The notes: generated by a model from the letters alone, not told the origin. A stretch of 43,069 nucleotides of DNA from Desulfobulbaceae bacterium (GCA_024227155.1 JAAELB010000837.1:1-43069); one strand, 5' to 3'. Counted from the first letter of the stretch, positions 22,161 through 31,471 are shown. Numbers and translations are program-made.

Positions 22161-22610
22161 TTAAGGCCACAGGAGAGTGCTGTAAATCCAACCGACGGTG
22201 CCAGTACTGTGTCGTACCTTGGTCCACTTTCCCTGGGTTGAAAGTTTGGTTAATACAACCCCTCGTTCGACATCAGCAACAATAGTGTCTTTCGTAGATG
22301 GGCCAGATCGCATGTTTAAGCTTTTTCGTGCGTTGACAATTACAGTATTTCTTGATTTTACTATGCTTTTATGTATCCATCCGGAGTCATTTTCATAGTC
22401 TGTAACTTTGTGCCATTCCCCTTGTGTTTTGGTGATTTTGAGAGGATAACCCTGGAAAAGTTCCATGGTAACGGGGTATTTTGATCCGGGTCCGGTTCTG
22501 ACATTTGCGTTGTCAACGGATACGGATAAGTAGTTTGCAGCAAACACTGAGGTTGAGCTAAGCAGGAGTAGACTGCCAATCACCAACACTTTTTTAAGTT
22601 GTTTTTTCAT
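22161..22610 (-). CDS. Secreted protein with two bacterial SH3 domains
   Basis: A 149-residue exported protein. The N-terminus has a basic start, hydrophobic core and VFA|AN cleavage site after residue 24. Two SH3b domains follow (about 27-85 and 90-149), each with the N-[VM]-R-x-G-P-[GS] signature (NVRTGPGSK and NMRSGPSTK) and a closing GW-I strand. Such proteins sit in the periplasm and often bind cell-wall peptides; they can be a stand-alone partner of hydrolases. It converges with the helicase-exonuclease gene, 15 bases away. No clear ribosome site precedes the ATG. Confidence 0.85.
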   Translation of the reverse strand: MKKQLKKVLVIGSLLLLSSTSVFAANYLSVSVDNANVRTGPGSKYPVTMELFQGYPLKITKTQGEWHKVTDYENDSGWIHKSIVKSRNTVIVNARKSLNMRSGPSTKDTIVADVERGVVLTKLSTQGKWTKVRHSTGTVGWIYSTLLWP

Positions 22611-22797
22611 GTTTAAGAACGTGTGAAATTTTTTACTAATAAAACATTACAGGGTTGGTCGAGCATGAACGTTTTTTTATAGCATTATTAACTACTCAAG
22701 TCAAACATCATATGGCACCTATGTCTTGCAAACGCAAGGTACCGAAAAAAAATGATTTATCATTGCGAAATAAGAAAGTGCAGCCATCGCAATCACT

Positions 22798-22898
22798 TTA
22801 GTACCTTATAAATTATTTTCTGCGTTTTTGTGGCAGAAAATAATTTGGTGAAGGTACTTATCCAAGCATTTCAAAACGTTCCGATTTATTCGGGTTAG
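22798..22898 (+). repeat. TTAG/GGGTTAG structured repeat, copy D, with 14-bp apical stem
   Basis: Outer arms AGTACCTT (22800-22807) and AAGGTACT (22851-22858) pair, and inside them AAATTATTTTCTGC (22810-22823) pairs perfectly with GCAGAAAATAATTT (22833-22846). The conserved right arm CTTATCC...TTATTCGGGTTAG follows and ends at 22898. It is the most symmetrical copy and lies only 26 bases from the first MITE, between the SH3 gene and the LD-carboxypeptidase gene. Confidence 0.8.
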
Positions 22899-22924
22899 GT
22901 ACTCTGCATTTTATGGGGAGTTAT

Positions 22925-23088
22925 GAGCCTGTTGATTTAATGCCTTTTCGCCCCATCACTTCGTTAAACCAAAAATTTTATCCTCCGGCAAGCGAGGCAC
23001 GAGACTCCGAGATATCAACTATATGCCTGTGGTAAAATTTTTTGTTTGCCTCGATATTGAACAAAAATGCTATTAAATCAACAGACTC
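22925..23088 (+). mobile_element. MITE copy 1 (164 bp) with 6-bp target duplication
   Basis: Left end GAGCCTGTTGATTTAATGCC and right end (read inward) GAGTCTGTTGATTTAATAGC form inverted repeats. The direct repeat AGTTAT flanks it at 22919-22924 and 23089-23094. No coding capacity. It is nearly identical to the copies at 24843 and 31511. It ends 8 bases before the stop codon of the LD-carboxypeptidase gene. Confidence 0.88.
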
Positions 23089-23096
23089 AGTTATTT

Positions 23097-24023
23097 CTAT
23101 GAAAATTTGAGACTCTTATTTGCTGGATTCAACTCCACTGCTGCTCCAAGGGGAAATGTGAGATTACGGGAGCAGTGACCCGATGGCAAATTTGCCCATA
23201 TGGGCAGTTCAGGGCGGCCGCATATTGATATCACAAGATTCCATATAGATTCTCGATACCGTAAAATTTCTATCGGATCCTGATATGCATCGAGATGAAA
23301 ATCACCCAAAATTATTCCCGAAATATTTTCAAACTTGCCTGCAAGGCGGAGCTGAGTAAGCATTCGGTCGATTTTATATACTGGTTCGTTGACATCTTCA
23401 AGAAAGAGAATTTTATTGTGCCATATGTGGTCAAACCCGGTACCTAAAACCGTAGTCAAACTTGCAAGATTTCCCCCGATTATTGGACCGTGCACCGTAG
23501 GGCCGTCCTGGATTATTTCAAGTTCACTTGTTGAAATTGCGGCTAGAGACGCGCCGGTGAGACTTCGATATAGTCTTTCCTGGGCTTCCGGGGTGGCACT
23601 GGACAGAGAAGTGACAACGGGACCATGGTAAGAGACAAGGCCGGTGGTAAGGTGAAGATAGTTTAACAGGAGTGATATATCAGAAAACCCAACGATTGCT
23701 TTAGGCGTATGCTTAATTAGATTAATGTCAATTTTATCTAAAATCCGTAGGCAACCATACCCTCCTCGCATAGCAATTATGCCTTTTACCTCAGGGTCTC
23801 TCCATAAAGAATTAAACTCGTCAGCACGGTGTGTATCACTGTCAGACAGGTATGATGTGCCCGGCCAGAGATCCCTCGGGAATTTAAGTTGAAACCCCAT
23901 TTCCTGGAGAATCGCAATGCCGCTACGAAAAAGTTCTTTGTCCTGCAATTGCCCGGCAGGAGCAATAACACCAAGGGTGTCACCGTGTCTTAATGGCGAG
24001 GGGACTAATCTTTTGCTGTTCAT
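23097..24023 (-). CDS. LD-carboxypeptidase (peptidase family S66)
   Basis: A 308-residue enzyme that removes the terminal D-alanine from murein tetrapeptides during cell-wall recycling. The nucleophile is S114 in GFSDIS, with the family's Glu (LFLEDVNEPVYKIDR, about 215) and His (PSGHCS, near 290) completing the Ser-Glu-His triad. The N-terminal GDTLGVIAPAG strand is typical. No signal peptide is present, so it should be cytoplasmic as in LdcA. It overlaps the upstream coaX gene by four bases (ATGA), which indicates translational coupling. MITE copy 1 is inserted just after its stop codon. Confidence 0.9.
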   Translation of the reverse strand: MNSKRLVPSPLRHGDTLGVIAPAGQLQDKELFRSGIAILQEMGFQLKFPRDLWPGTSYLSDSDTHRADEFNSLWRDPEVKGIIAMRGGYGCLRILDKIDINLIKHTPKAIVGFSDISLLLNYLHLTTGLVSYHGPVVTSLSSATPEAQERLYRSLTGASLAAISTSELEIIQDGPTVHGPIIGGNLASLTTVLGTGFDHIWHNKILFLEDVNEPVYKIDRMLTQLRLAGKFENISGIILGDFHLDAYQDPIEILRYRESIWNLVISICGRPELPIWANLPSGHCSRNLTFPLGAAVELNPANKSLKFS

Positions 24024-24817
24024 CTCACTAGTTTTCTGTATATAATTTCAAGCCCCTGAAGTGTGAGCATCGGTTCAATCACATCGATTGATTTTGCAAA
24101 TGGTGCAATGAGCCGGGCCATGCCGCCTGTAGCTACAACTTTAAAATCTTCATCGGGATTTGTGACCATTTCGGCTCTGATCCCTTGCACCAGGCCGTCA
24201 ATCATTGCGCCGTAGCCAAATAAGATACCACTCTTCATGGCCTGTACAGTTGATTTGCCTATTATGGAGTTTGGTACTTCAGAGACATCAACCTGTGGTA
24301 GTTTTGCTGTCTTGTTGGCGAGTGCTTCCAGAGAAATTGCGATACCTGGCAAAATGGATCCACCCAGATATTCACATTTTTCGGTAACGCAGTCAAAAGT
24401 GATTGCTGTACCGAAATCTATGACTACCTGTTTTGTTTTATGGAGATTCCAGGCGGCAATACCATTAACAAGTCGATCAGCACCCACCTCTTTTGGGTTG
24501 TCGAGTTGAACGGTAATGAGATCTTTGATTTTATCTACAGTTACCACAAAAACCTCATTATCCAGGTGCGCGGAAAAATGTTTTTTGCAGCAATTTAGCC
24601 AGGCTGTTTGAAGGGTAGGTACCACAGAAGCGATGACTATTCCTCTTATATCTTCCTGCTTTATGTCTTCCATTGCAAAAAGGGCATGATACCTGATGGC
24701 CAGTTCATCAGAGGTACTTCGTGAATCTGATTTAATTCGCCATTGGCCAATGAGCTTGTCATCCTTATACATACCAGTGACGGTATGGGAGTTTCCTACA
24801 TCGACTACCAAAAACAT
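24020..24817 (-). CDS. coaX: Type III pantothenate kinase
   Basis: A 265-residue cytoplasmic kinase of the ASKHA fold that phosphorylates pantothenate in the first step of coenzyme A synthesis. Characteristic pieces are the N-terminal VVDVGNSHTV phosphate loop, PKEVGADRLVNGIAAW, and VIDFGTAITFDCV. Length matches the family. An AGGAG-type site (AAAGGAGC) precedes the ATG. The stop overlaps the start of the LD-carboxypeptidase gene, forming a two-gene operon. MITE copy 2 lies 25 bases upstream of the start codon and may have displaced or altered the original promoter. Confidence 0.95.
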   Translation of the reverse strand: MFLVVDVGNSHTVTGMYKDDKLIGQWRIKSDSRSTSDELAIRYHALFAMEDIKQEDIRGIVIASVVPTLQTAWLNCCKKHFSAHLDNEVFVVTVDKIKDLITVQLDNPKEVGADRLVNGIAAWNLHKTKQVVIDFGTAITFDCVTEKCEYLGGSILPGIAISLEALANKTAKLPQVDVSEVPNSIIGKSTVQAMKSGILFGYGAMIDGLVQGIRAEMVTNPDEDFKVVATGGMARLIAPFAKSIDVIEPMLTLQGLEIIYRKLVR

Positions 24818-24842
24818 ATCGCTCCTTTAGGGTTGAATAAAT

Positions 24843-25006
24843 GAGCCCGTTGATTTATTGCCTTTTCGCCCAATCTCTTCGTTAAACCAAAAATTTTATC
24901 CTCCGGCAAGCGAGGCACGAGACTCCGAGATATCAACTATATGCCTGTGGTAAAATTATTTGTTTGCCTCGATATTGAACAAAAATGCTATTAAATCAAC
25001 AGACTC
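24843..25006 (+). mobile_element. MITE copy 2 (164 bp) with 6-bp target duplication
   Basis: Same terminal inverted repeats and core as copy 1. ATAAAT flanks it directly at 24837-24842 and 25007-25012. It lies between the divergent genes coaX and cutA, right upstream of coaX, so it could carry or interrupt a promoter. No open frame. Confidence 0.88.
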
Positions 25007-25023
25007 ATAAATAAATACTCTCG

Positions 25024-25172
25024 ATTTGAATTGGCAGACAAGATATTATAATAGAGCATAAAAGAAAAGGTTACTGTTCAAGTTTTAAGAGTTGATTCTT
25101 GAACCTGCTGTAGGGAGCAGTTAACGCAGAGACGTGGACATCCACCTATAACTTCTACACAATCACATATAT
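25024..25172 (+). promoter_or_regulatory. Putative promoter and structured leader of cutA
   Basis: A TATAAT at about 25047-25052 follows TTGAAT with a short 15-base spacer. Between it and the cutA start lie several small hairpins: GTTCAAG/CTTGAAC (about 25077-25106), CTGCT/AGCAG (about 25109-25123) and GTGGA/TCCAC (about 25134-25145). This may be a structured 5' leader or a small RNA; I could not match it to a known RNA family. Confidence 0.35.
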
Positions 25173-25493
25173 ATGGCCATAATTGTCCTATTATCAACCA
25201 CCACAGAAAAAAAAGAAGATGCAGAAAATATTGCAAAAGAGCTATTAAATAAAAGGCTTATTGCCTGTGCCCAGATCTCCGGGCCAGTTTCCAGTCACTA
25301 TCGCTGGCAGGGGAAGTTGGAACATTCAGAAGAGTTTGTTTTGAGTGTGAAAAGCGCATCACACCTTTTTGAACAGGTTAAAGCTGCCATTGCTGCTCTG
25401 CATCCATATGAATTACCTGAAGTCATAGGTAATTCAGCTCTTGAGACAACCGAAGACTATTTCCAATGGGTTTTAGGGGAAGTTGCGCAATGA
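25173..25493 (+). CDS. cutA: Divalent-cation tolerance protein CutA
   Basis: A 106-residue protein of the CutA1 family, which forms very stable trimers with a PII-like fold; in E. coli it affects copper and other metal tolerance. The match includes STTTEKKEDAENIAKELLNK, RLIACAQI, YRWQGKLE, and LHPYELPEVI, all typical. There is no clear ribosome site before the ATG. The stop codon overlaps the start of the next gene (ATGA), so the two are translationally coupled. Confidence 0.93.
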   Translation: MAIIVLLSTTTEKKEDAENIAKELLNKRLIACAQISGPVSSHYRWQGKLEHSEEFVLSVKSASHLFEQVKAAIAALHPYELPEVIGNSALETTEDYFQWVLGEVAQ

Positions 25494-25696
25494 TGGATGG
25501 TAAAAAAAGAAGCGGTTATAGAAAGAGAAGGGCTGGCGAATTTGTTTGTCATTGCTGTAAAGAGAAACAGGAATTTTGCTGGAGCTGTCCCTGTGGCTTT
25601 ATGATTTGCAAGAGTTGTTTTGAGGAAAACAAATGGGGAATAAGCAACGGACCTACCTGGATTTGTCCCGATTGTGAAAGAATCCGTATGATGTGA
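25490..25696 (+). CDS. Ten-cysteine mini-protein, zinc-binding
   Basis: A 68-residue basic protein with ten cysteines (20, 22, 23, 30, 33, 35, 40, 43, 59, 62) arranged as CHCC, CWSCPC, CKSC and CPDC, enough for two zinc sites. I start it at ATG 25490, which overlaps the cutA stop; an upstream start at 25466 would lie inside cutA. The N-terminus KKRSGYRKRRAG is strongly positive, suggesting nucleic-acid contact. The family is unknown to me by function. Coupling to cutA suggests a metal-related role, but this is only context. Confidence 0.7.
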   Translation: MMDGKKRSGYRKRRAGEFVCHCCKEKQEFCWSCPCGFMICKSCFEENKWGISNGPTWICPDCERIRMM

Positions 25697-25889
25697 TCTC
25701 TCTCCCCAGGAGCAGTTCAAGTCTCTTTTCGCACTGTTGCGATATGTGCAGAAATGCAATATTATGTTTCTCATTGCAGATGCTGGCTAGCGTAAACTGC
25801 TAGAAATCCAATATTTCAGAGTCGCTTATAGTACTTTGGGAGTCAAGAGTACGGCACTGAACTTTAAACCCTGAATTATCCTGTTATTT

Positions 25890-27725
25890 ATGAATTCATC
25901 CACAAGTACCTACGACGAAAGTAAAATCAAAACACTCAGTTCTTTAGAGCATATCCGTAAGCGGCCAGGGATGTATATTGGCCGCCTTGGGGACGGGTCT
26001 AATCAAAACGACGGGGTCTATATCCTGCTTAAAGAGGTTGTCGATAACTCTGTGGATGAATTTATCATGGGGGCTGGAAAAAGAATCAATATTAGTATCA
26101 GTGAAACAGGACTCGTGCAGATTCGGGATTTTGGCAGAGGAATACCCCTTGGAAAGGTTGTAGATTGCGTATCAACGATAAATACCGGGGCAAAATACAA
26201 TACAGACGTTTTTCAGTTCTCAGTTGGGCTGAATGGAGTGGGCACTAAAGCGGTTAATGCTCTTTCTGAATCTTTCACTGTAACTTCCTTTCGTGACGGT
26301 AAATTTACTTCAGCTGTTTTTGCCCATGGAAAGCTCCTTGAAAAACAGGAGGGTGAAAAAGACGAAAAAAACGGCACAATGATCGAGTTTCTCCCCTCAA
26401 ATGAAATGTTTCCAAATTTTCACTTTGACCCTTCGTTTATTGAAAAGAGATTGTGGCGTTACGCTTATCTCAATGCGGGCTTAAAGATATATTTTGATAA
26501 GAACTTATTTCTCTCGTCCAATGGCCTGCTGGATCTTTTAGATAAAGAACTTGACGGCGCTGAACTCTATTCTCCTATATATTACAGGGACAACACTTTA
26601 GAGTTTGCTTTTTCACACACAGACACCTTTAGTGATTGCTACTTCACCTTTGTCAATGGCACTTATACTAATGAAGGGGGTACACATCTTTCTGCATTCA
26701 GAGAGGGGATTCTAAAAGGTATCAATGAATTTTCAGGAAAAAAATTCGTCAATACCGATGTTCGCGATGGTATCGTGGGCACTCTGGCAATTAAGGTGAA
26801 AGATCCTGTTTTCGAGTCACAAACCAAAAACAAGCTTGGCAACACAGAGGTTCGTTCCTGGATTGTTAACAAAGTAAAAGACTCTGTATCCAGCTCTCTC
26901 TATAAAGATACTGAATCTGCACAAAAGTTAATTGAAAAAATAATTAGAAATGAAAATGTAAGAAAGGAGCTGCAGAGCGTCCGTACTGAAGCACGGGCCA
27001 ACGCAAAAAAAGTTGCCTTAAAGATACACCAACTCAAAGACTGCAAATACCATCCTGCCAGGAACAAACCTTCGGCGGAAGGTAAAGAAAATATGGTTTT
27101 TTTGACTGAAGGGCAGTCGGCCGCAGGCTCTATTGTTTCTTCAAGGGACCCTCTGACCCAGGCGGTTTTTTCCTTGAAAGGTAAGCCTTTAAATGTATTT
27201 GGTCAAAAGATGACCACCCTTTATAAAAATGAAGAGATGTATTCACTCATGCGAGCTCTCAACGTTGAGGACTCGATCTCAGATCTTCGTTTCGATAAAG
27301 TTATCCTTGCAACCGATGCGGATGTGGATGGACTGCATATCAGAAATCTTTTGCTAACCTTTTTTCTTCATTATTTTGAGCCACTTGTAAAACTCGGTCA
27401 TATTTATATCCTGGAGACGCCGATATTTAGAGTACGCAATAAAAAAGAGACAATCTACTGTTATTCCGAAAAAGAGCGACAGGCAGCTACTAAGAAACTA
27501 AAGGGGCGGGGCGCTAAGGGACTTAACGTAGAAACCACCAGATTCAAGGGTTTAGGGGAAATCTCTCCAAAAGAATTTAAACAATTTATCGGTCCCGATA
27601 TTCGTCTCAGAAGTGTGACCCTCGATTCCTTAAGCGAAGTTGCCAAGGTCCTTTCCTTTTACATGGGTAAAAATACTCCTGCAAGACGACAGTATATAAT
27701 GGATAATCTTGTTGTGGAAAACTAA
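25890..27725 (+). CDS. parE: DNA topoisomerase IV subunit B (GyrB/ParE type)
   Basis: A 611-residue type IIA topoisomerase ATPase subunit, partner of the next gene. GHKL ATPase features include KRPGMYIG and E49/N53 in LLKEVVDNSVDE, with the GLNGVGTKAVNAL lid. The TOPRIM domain has the catalytic glutamate in TEGQSA (E407; usual motif is EGDSA, so D is Q409) and the DADVDG metal site (476-481). Being short and lacking the GyrB insert, it is called ParE rather than GyrB. It could be a lineage-specific second type II enzyme next to gyrase; gyrA/gyrB are not in the window. Confidence 0.85.
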   Translation: MNSSTSTYDESKIKTLSSLEHIRKRPGMYIGRLGDGSNQNDGVYILLKEVVDNSVDEFIMGAGKRINISISETGLVQIRDFGRGIPLGKVVDCVSTINTGAKYNTDVFQFSVGLNGVGTKAVNALSESFTVTSFRDGKFTSAVFAHGKLLEKQEGEKDEKNGTMIEFLPSNEMFPNFHFDPSFIEKRLWRYAYLNAGLKIYFDKNLFLSSNGLLDLLDKELDGAELYSPIYYRDNTLEFAFSHTDTFSDCYFTFVNGTYTNEGGTHLSAFREGILKGINEFSGKKFVNTDVRDGIVGTLAIKVKDPVFESQTKNKLGNTEVRSWIVNKVKDSVSSSLYKDTESAQKLIEKIIRNENVRKELQSVRTEARANAKKVALKIHQLKDCKYHPARNKPSAEGKENMVFLTEGQSAAGSIVSSRDPLTQAVFSLKGKPLNVFGQKMTTLYKNEEMYSLMRALNVEDSISDLRFDKVILATDADVDGLHIRNLLLTFFLHYFEPLVKLGHIYILETPIFRVRNKKETIYCYSEKERQAATKKLKGRGAKGLNVETTRFKGLGEISPKEFKQFIGPDIRLRSVTLDSLSEVAKVLSFYMGKNTPARRQYIMDNLVVEN

Positions 27726-27828
27726 CATCAACAATCGACAAGTAGACCAGAATAAATGTCTTTCCTGCCGAACACTATAAAACACTAACTACTTGATCAT
27801 ATTGCAACAGTGCTGAGATAGAACGACT

Positions 27829-29832
27829 ATGGATGATAAACCCGGTAAATTGCACCAACTCTTCGATGAAAATTTCCTTGAATATACATCTTATGTTATT
27901 CGTGAAAGAGCAATTCCAGCCATCGATGACGGATTAAAGCCAGTGCAGAGGCGTTTACTCCAGACTTTGTATAACATGGAAGATGGTCGGTTCCATAAGG
28001 TTGCCAACGTTGTTGGCGAAACAATGAAACTGCATCCACATGGGGATCAATCCATCTTCGCAGCCCTCGTCAATCTTGCCAACAAGGGCTTTTTAATTGA
28101 TCGCCAAGGAAACTTTGGCAATATTTTTACAGGAGATAAAGCATCTGCTGCCAGGTATATCGAGTGCAGGCTTTCACCGCTAGCAAAGGAAATTTTATTC
28201 AACAAAGATCTTAGTGAATTTGTTGATTCCTACGATGGCAGGATGATGGAACCTGTCACCCTTCCTGCTAAAATCCCACTACTGTTACTCATGGGGGCAG
28301 AAGGTATTGCCGTTGGCATGGCCACAAAGATTCTCCCCCATAATTTTTGTGAACTGCTTGAGGCACAAAAAGCAATCCTTAGGGAAGAAGAATTTATTCT
28401 TTATCCCGATTTTCCCCAACAAGGTTTACTGGATTTTGCCAACTATGATGACGGAAATGGCAAAATACGGTGTAGGGCCCGGATCGAAGAGTTAAACGAA
28501 AAAACGATAATCATAAAGGAGATACCGTATACAACGACAACACAATCTCTGACCGATTCAATTGAAAAGGCGGCTAAGGCTGGTAAGCTTAAAATTATCT
28601 CAATAAACGACTATACCGCAGAGGAAGTCGAAATAGAAATCAAACTTGCCAGAGGTGTTTACGCCAAAGACACCATCAAAGCACTGTACGCTTTCACAGA
28701 TTGTGAAGTGCCAATAACTCCTAATCTCACCCTGATTAATGGCAATAATCCAGAGACTTCTACTGTAAGCAAAGTTATCAGACACAACACCTTCAAATTA
28801 AAGAACGATCTTGAAAAAGAATTACAGATTGAGTTGAGCAGGCTGGAGGAAAAATTACACGCAAAGCTATTGGATCAAATTTTTATAGAAGAGCGGCTTT
28901 ATAAAAATATTGAGGAAGAAACCAGTCACAAGGCGGTAATGAAAAGCGTTGAATTGGCTCTTGTGGATTTCAAAGATCAACTTGTTCGGGCGGTGACAAA
29001 AGAAGACATTGAACGGCTCCTGGAAATAAGGATAAAACGAATCTCCCGTTATGACATAAACAAACAGGAGAAAGAACTGAAAGATATCCGTAAACAGATA
29101 AAATTGGCGCTACATTCCCTCAAGGATATGATTGGATTTACTGTTTCTTTCATTGATGATTTGCTAAAAAAATATGGTAGTTATTTCCCTAGACAAACAG
29201 AGTTAACCAGCTTTTCTGAAGTGAGTTTTAGAAAAGCGGCGCTATCTAACCTTCATGTCGTATATAACAGGGAGTCCGGTTTCTTGGGTCATCTCATTAA
29301 AGAAGAAGACCAAAAAGGCGATTTGAGCCTTGCCTGTTCAGAGTACGACAAGCTTCTTCTCATCTATAGCAATGGGCTGTATAAGTTTGTACCGGTTCCA
29401 GACAAATTTTATGTAGGTAGTGATCTTGAGTGGTTTGGCGTTGTCAGAAAGAATATAATTTTTAATATTATATATCGTGATGGTGGTGAAAATTTCGCCT
29501 ATGTGAAAAGATTTAAAACGCCAAGTTTCATTTTAGAAAAAGAATATCGGCTTTTCGCAGAACACAAACGTTCTAAGATTCTTTTACTACAATTTGGAGA
29601 GGAAAAATTCGCCAAAGTAAATTTGATGCCGTCATCAAGAGCTCGTACCAATAACCTGGCTATTGCCTTTGATGATTATCTCATAAAAAATGTTACAGCT
29701 AAGGGAAAGAGGGTGTCCAACCGAGTTGTCAGGCGGGTATCTTCTGCTCCACGGCTGGAAAAAGAGGCTGCGAAGAAAAATTTGACTCTTCCTGGCCTTA
29801 CGACTGACCAGGAAGAGAATAAGAAAAACTAA
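27829..29832 (+). CDS. parC: DNA topoisomerase IV subunit A (GyrA/ParC type)
   Basis: A 667-residue DNA-cleaving subunit that forms the A2B2 enzyme with parE. The catalytic tyrosine is Y110 in SAARYIECRL, preceded by the winged-helix HPHGDQSIFAALVNLA region. A coiled-coil tower (about 320-430) follows, then a reduced C-terminal beta domain without a GyrA box, which argues for decatenation rather than supercoiling. It starts 103 bases after parE in the same direction. It converges on miaB with only 27 bases between, including three G runs. Confidence 0.87.
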   Translation: MDDKPGKLHQLFDENFLEYTSYVIRERAIPAIDDGLKPVQRRLLQTLYNMEDGRFHKVANVVGETMKLHPHGDQSIFAALVNLANKGFLIDRQGNFGNIFTGDKASAARYIECRLSPLAKEILFNKDLSEFVDSYDGRMMEPVTLPAKIPLLLLMGAEGIAVGMATKILPHNFCELLEAQKAILREEEFILYPDFPQQGLLDFANYDDGNGKIRCRARIEELNEKTIIIKEIPYTTTTQSLTDSIEKAAKAGKLKIISINDYTAEEVEIEIKLARGVYAKDTIKALYAFTDCEVPITPNLTLINGNNPETSTVSKVIRHNTFKLKNDLEKELQIELSRLEEKLHAKLLDQIFIEERLYKNIEEETSHKAVMKSVELALVDFKDQLVRAVTKEDIERLLEIRIKRISRYDINKQEKELKDIRKQIKLALHSLKDMIGFTVSFIDDLLKKYGSYFPRQTELTSFSEVSFRKAALSNLHVVYNRESGFLGHLIKEEDQKGDLSLACSEYDKLLLIYSNGLYKFVPVPDKFYVGSDLEWFGVVRKNIIFNIIYRDGGENFAYVKRFKTPSFILEKEYRLFAEHKRSKILLLQFGEEKFAKVNLMPSSRARTNNLAIAFDDYLIKNVTAKGKRVSNRVVRRVSSAPRLEKEAAKKNLTLPGLTTDQEENKKN

Positions 29833-29859
29833 AATTGGCAGAATGGGGAGGGGAGGGGG

Positions 29860-31224
29860 CTAGATTAATTCCCCTTTTAGAGAATGTTGCCCCGCAAAAT
29901 TAATTTTTACAGAAATTATGTCCCCAGGCTTTGCCGCGACATTTTGATGAATGTGGACAATATGGTTCGTGTCTGTTCTTCCCTTCGCTGAATCCTCACC
30001 ACACGTCTCCAGCATGATTTTCTTGATTGTGCCTATATACTCTTTGTTTCGCTCAAGACTGATTTCATCTTGCCTGTTCTGGAATCTGGCTAAACGTTCA
30101 CTTTTGATCGTCTCGTCAATCTTGTCAGTAAAATCGCTTGCTCTGGTCCCTGGTCTGTCGGAATATTTAAACGAAAAGGATCCATGAAACTGTACTTCCT
30201 CCAGCAAAGCCATCGTTTGCTGAAAATCATCGTCAGTCTCTCCGGGGAAACCAATAATTACATCGGTAGTAAGGGCAATTTCAGGGCACTGCTTACGCAA
30301 CTGGCGAATTTGCTCCAGGTAGGTTTTGATCGTGTATTTGCGGTTCATCCGTTTGAGCACCGCGTCCGAGCCTGCCTGAACCGGCAGATGGAACTGAGGG
30401 CAGAGGTTTGGTATAGAACCAAAACACTCGATCAAGTTTTCAGTAAGATCTTTCGGATTGGAAGTTGTGAATCGAAGTCTTTGAAGTCCTTCAACCGCTG
30501 CTACTTTCTTTAACAAATCCGCAAAACCGTAATTTGGCCGTCCGGGGAAAACTTCGTTGGTCTGACCATAGGAGTTCACATTTTGCCCAAGAAGGGTAAT
30601 TTCTTTAATGCCAGCTGCAACTAAAACATGAACTTCGTCCACGATGTCACTGACTAGCCGGCTAACTTCTCTCCCTCTAGTGTAGGGGACGACACAATAA
30701 CTACAATAGTTATTGCAACCCTGCATAATTGTGAGAAACTTTCTAAATGGTTTTGGATAGGGTGAGTCGCTATTCTCAATATTTGTCGTATCTACAACCA
30801 TATCCGGAAGAAACTTGGGGATTTTGTAGTTATCTTGCAGATCAGTTATGACCTTGCCTTTAAATTCATCCCTGTTCTCAAGAAACTCGCCAAGATTATA
30901 AATATTTTGGGTCCCGACGACTAAATCAACATGGGGCATTTTTTCTATAATCTTCACCCCTTCCTGCTGGGCGACACAACCCGCAACGCAAATTTTCATT
31001 GCGGGGTTTTTCTGCTTGGTCTTCCGAAGATAACCGAGCATACTCATGACCTTTTGTTCTGCCTTTGCACGTATCGAACAGGTATTTAGGATAACGAGAT
31101 CCGCATCCTGTATCTCCATACCTTCGATATAACCAAAGGTTCCTAGGGATTGAGCCATAATCTCTGAATCCCGCTCATTCATCTGACAACCAAATGTCTT
31201 TATGTAAAAACTTTTTTGTTCCAT
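29860..31224 (-). CDS. miaB: tRNA-2-methylthio-N6-dimethylallyladenosine synthase
   Basis: A 454-residue radical SAM methylthiotransferase acting on A37 of tRNAs that read UNN codons, downstream of MiaA. The N-terminal UPF0004 domain has cluster cysteines beginning FGCQMNERDS (C13) and NTCSIR and AGCVAQ; the radical SAM site is CNNYCSYC; a TRAM domain closes the protein (about 380-454). Length is typical. Its modification partner miaA is in the same window at 35142. A DUF4911 gene sits immediately upstream, four bases away, and is probably co-transcribed. Confidence 0.96.
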   Translation of the reverse strand: MEQKSFYIKTFGCQMNERDSEIMAQSLGTFGYIEGMEIQDADLVILNTCSIRAKAEQKVMSMLGYLRKTKQKNPAMKICVAGCVAQQEGVKIIEKMPHVDLVVGTQNIYNLGEFLENRDEFKGKVITDLQDNYKIPKFLPDMVVDTTNIENSDSPYPKPFRKFLTIMQGCNNYCSYCVVPYTRGREVSRLVSDIVDEVHVLVAAGIKEITLLGQNVNSYGQTNEVFPGRPNYGFADLLKKVAAVEGLQRLRFTTSNPKDLTENLIECFGSIPNLCPQFHLPVQAGSDAVLKRMNRKYTIKTYLEQIRQLRKQCPEIALTTDVIIGFPGETDDDFQQTMALLEEVQFHGSFSFKYSDRPGTRASDFTDKIDETIKSERLARFQNRQDEISLERNKEYIGTIKKIMLETCGEDSAKGRTDTNHIVHIHQNVAAKPGDIISVKINFAGQHSLKGELI

Positions 31225-31228
31225 AACG

Positions 31229-31471
31229 CTATTGTTCTATTTTTCTCTGTTTGCCATCATTTTTTGGGCTTTCGACAAGCTGTCTGGATATTTCACCAAG
31301 AAGAATATAGATTTCACGGCTTAAGTCCTGCGGGAATCTGAGCAGAACGATACCGTTCTTGTTGTCATAGCTCGATAGAATGGCATAATTATCATAGCCT
31401 TCCAGGATAAATTTCAGGTAATGAAACCTGCTTGGAGATATTCTTAAATATTGTTCCCTAAGGGATTGCAT
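31229..31471 (-). CDS. DUF4911-like small protein
   Basis: An 80-residue protein with an alpha/beta pattern (FHYLKFILEGYDNYAILSSY, GIVLLRFPQDL). It resembles DUF4911, a small domain found mostly in Desulfobacterota just upstream of miaB, as here. No enzymatic motif is visible; the role is unknown. Linkage to miaB suggests RNA modification or translation. MITE copy 3 lies 39 bases upstream of its start. Confidence 0.7.
   Translation of the reverse strand: MQSLREQYLRISPSRFHYLKFILEGYDNYAILSSYDNKNGIVLLRFPQDLSREIYILLGEISRQLVESPKNDGKQRKIEQ

Noticed and set aside
25080-25172. 6S RNA upstream of cutA
   Set aside because: Some hairpins and a CATCCACCT string recall 6S RNA ends, but no large central bubble or 5' half exists, and the usual neighbours are absent.
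29844-29858. G-quadruplex in the G-rich gap between parC and miaB
   Set aside because: Only three runs of G are present (4, 4 and 5 bases); a fourth run is missing on that strand.
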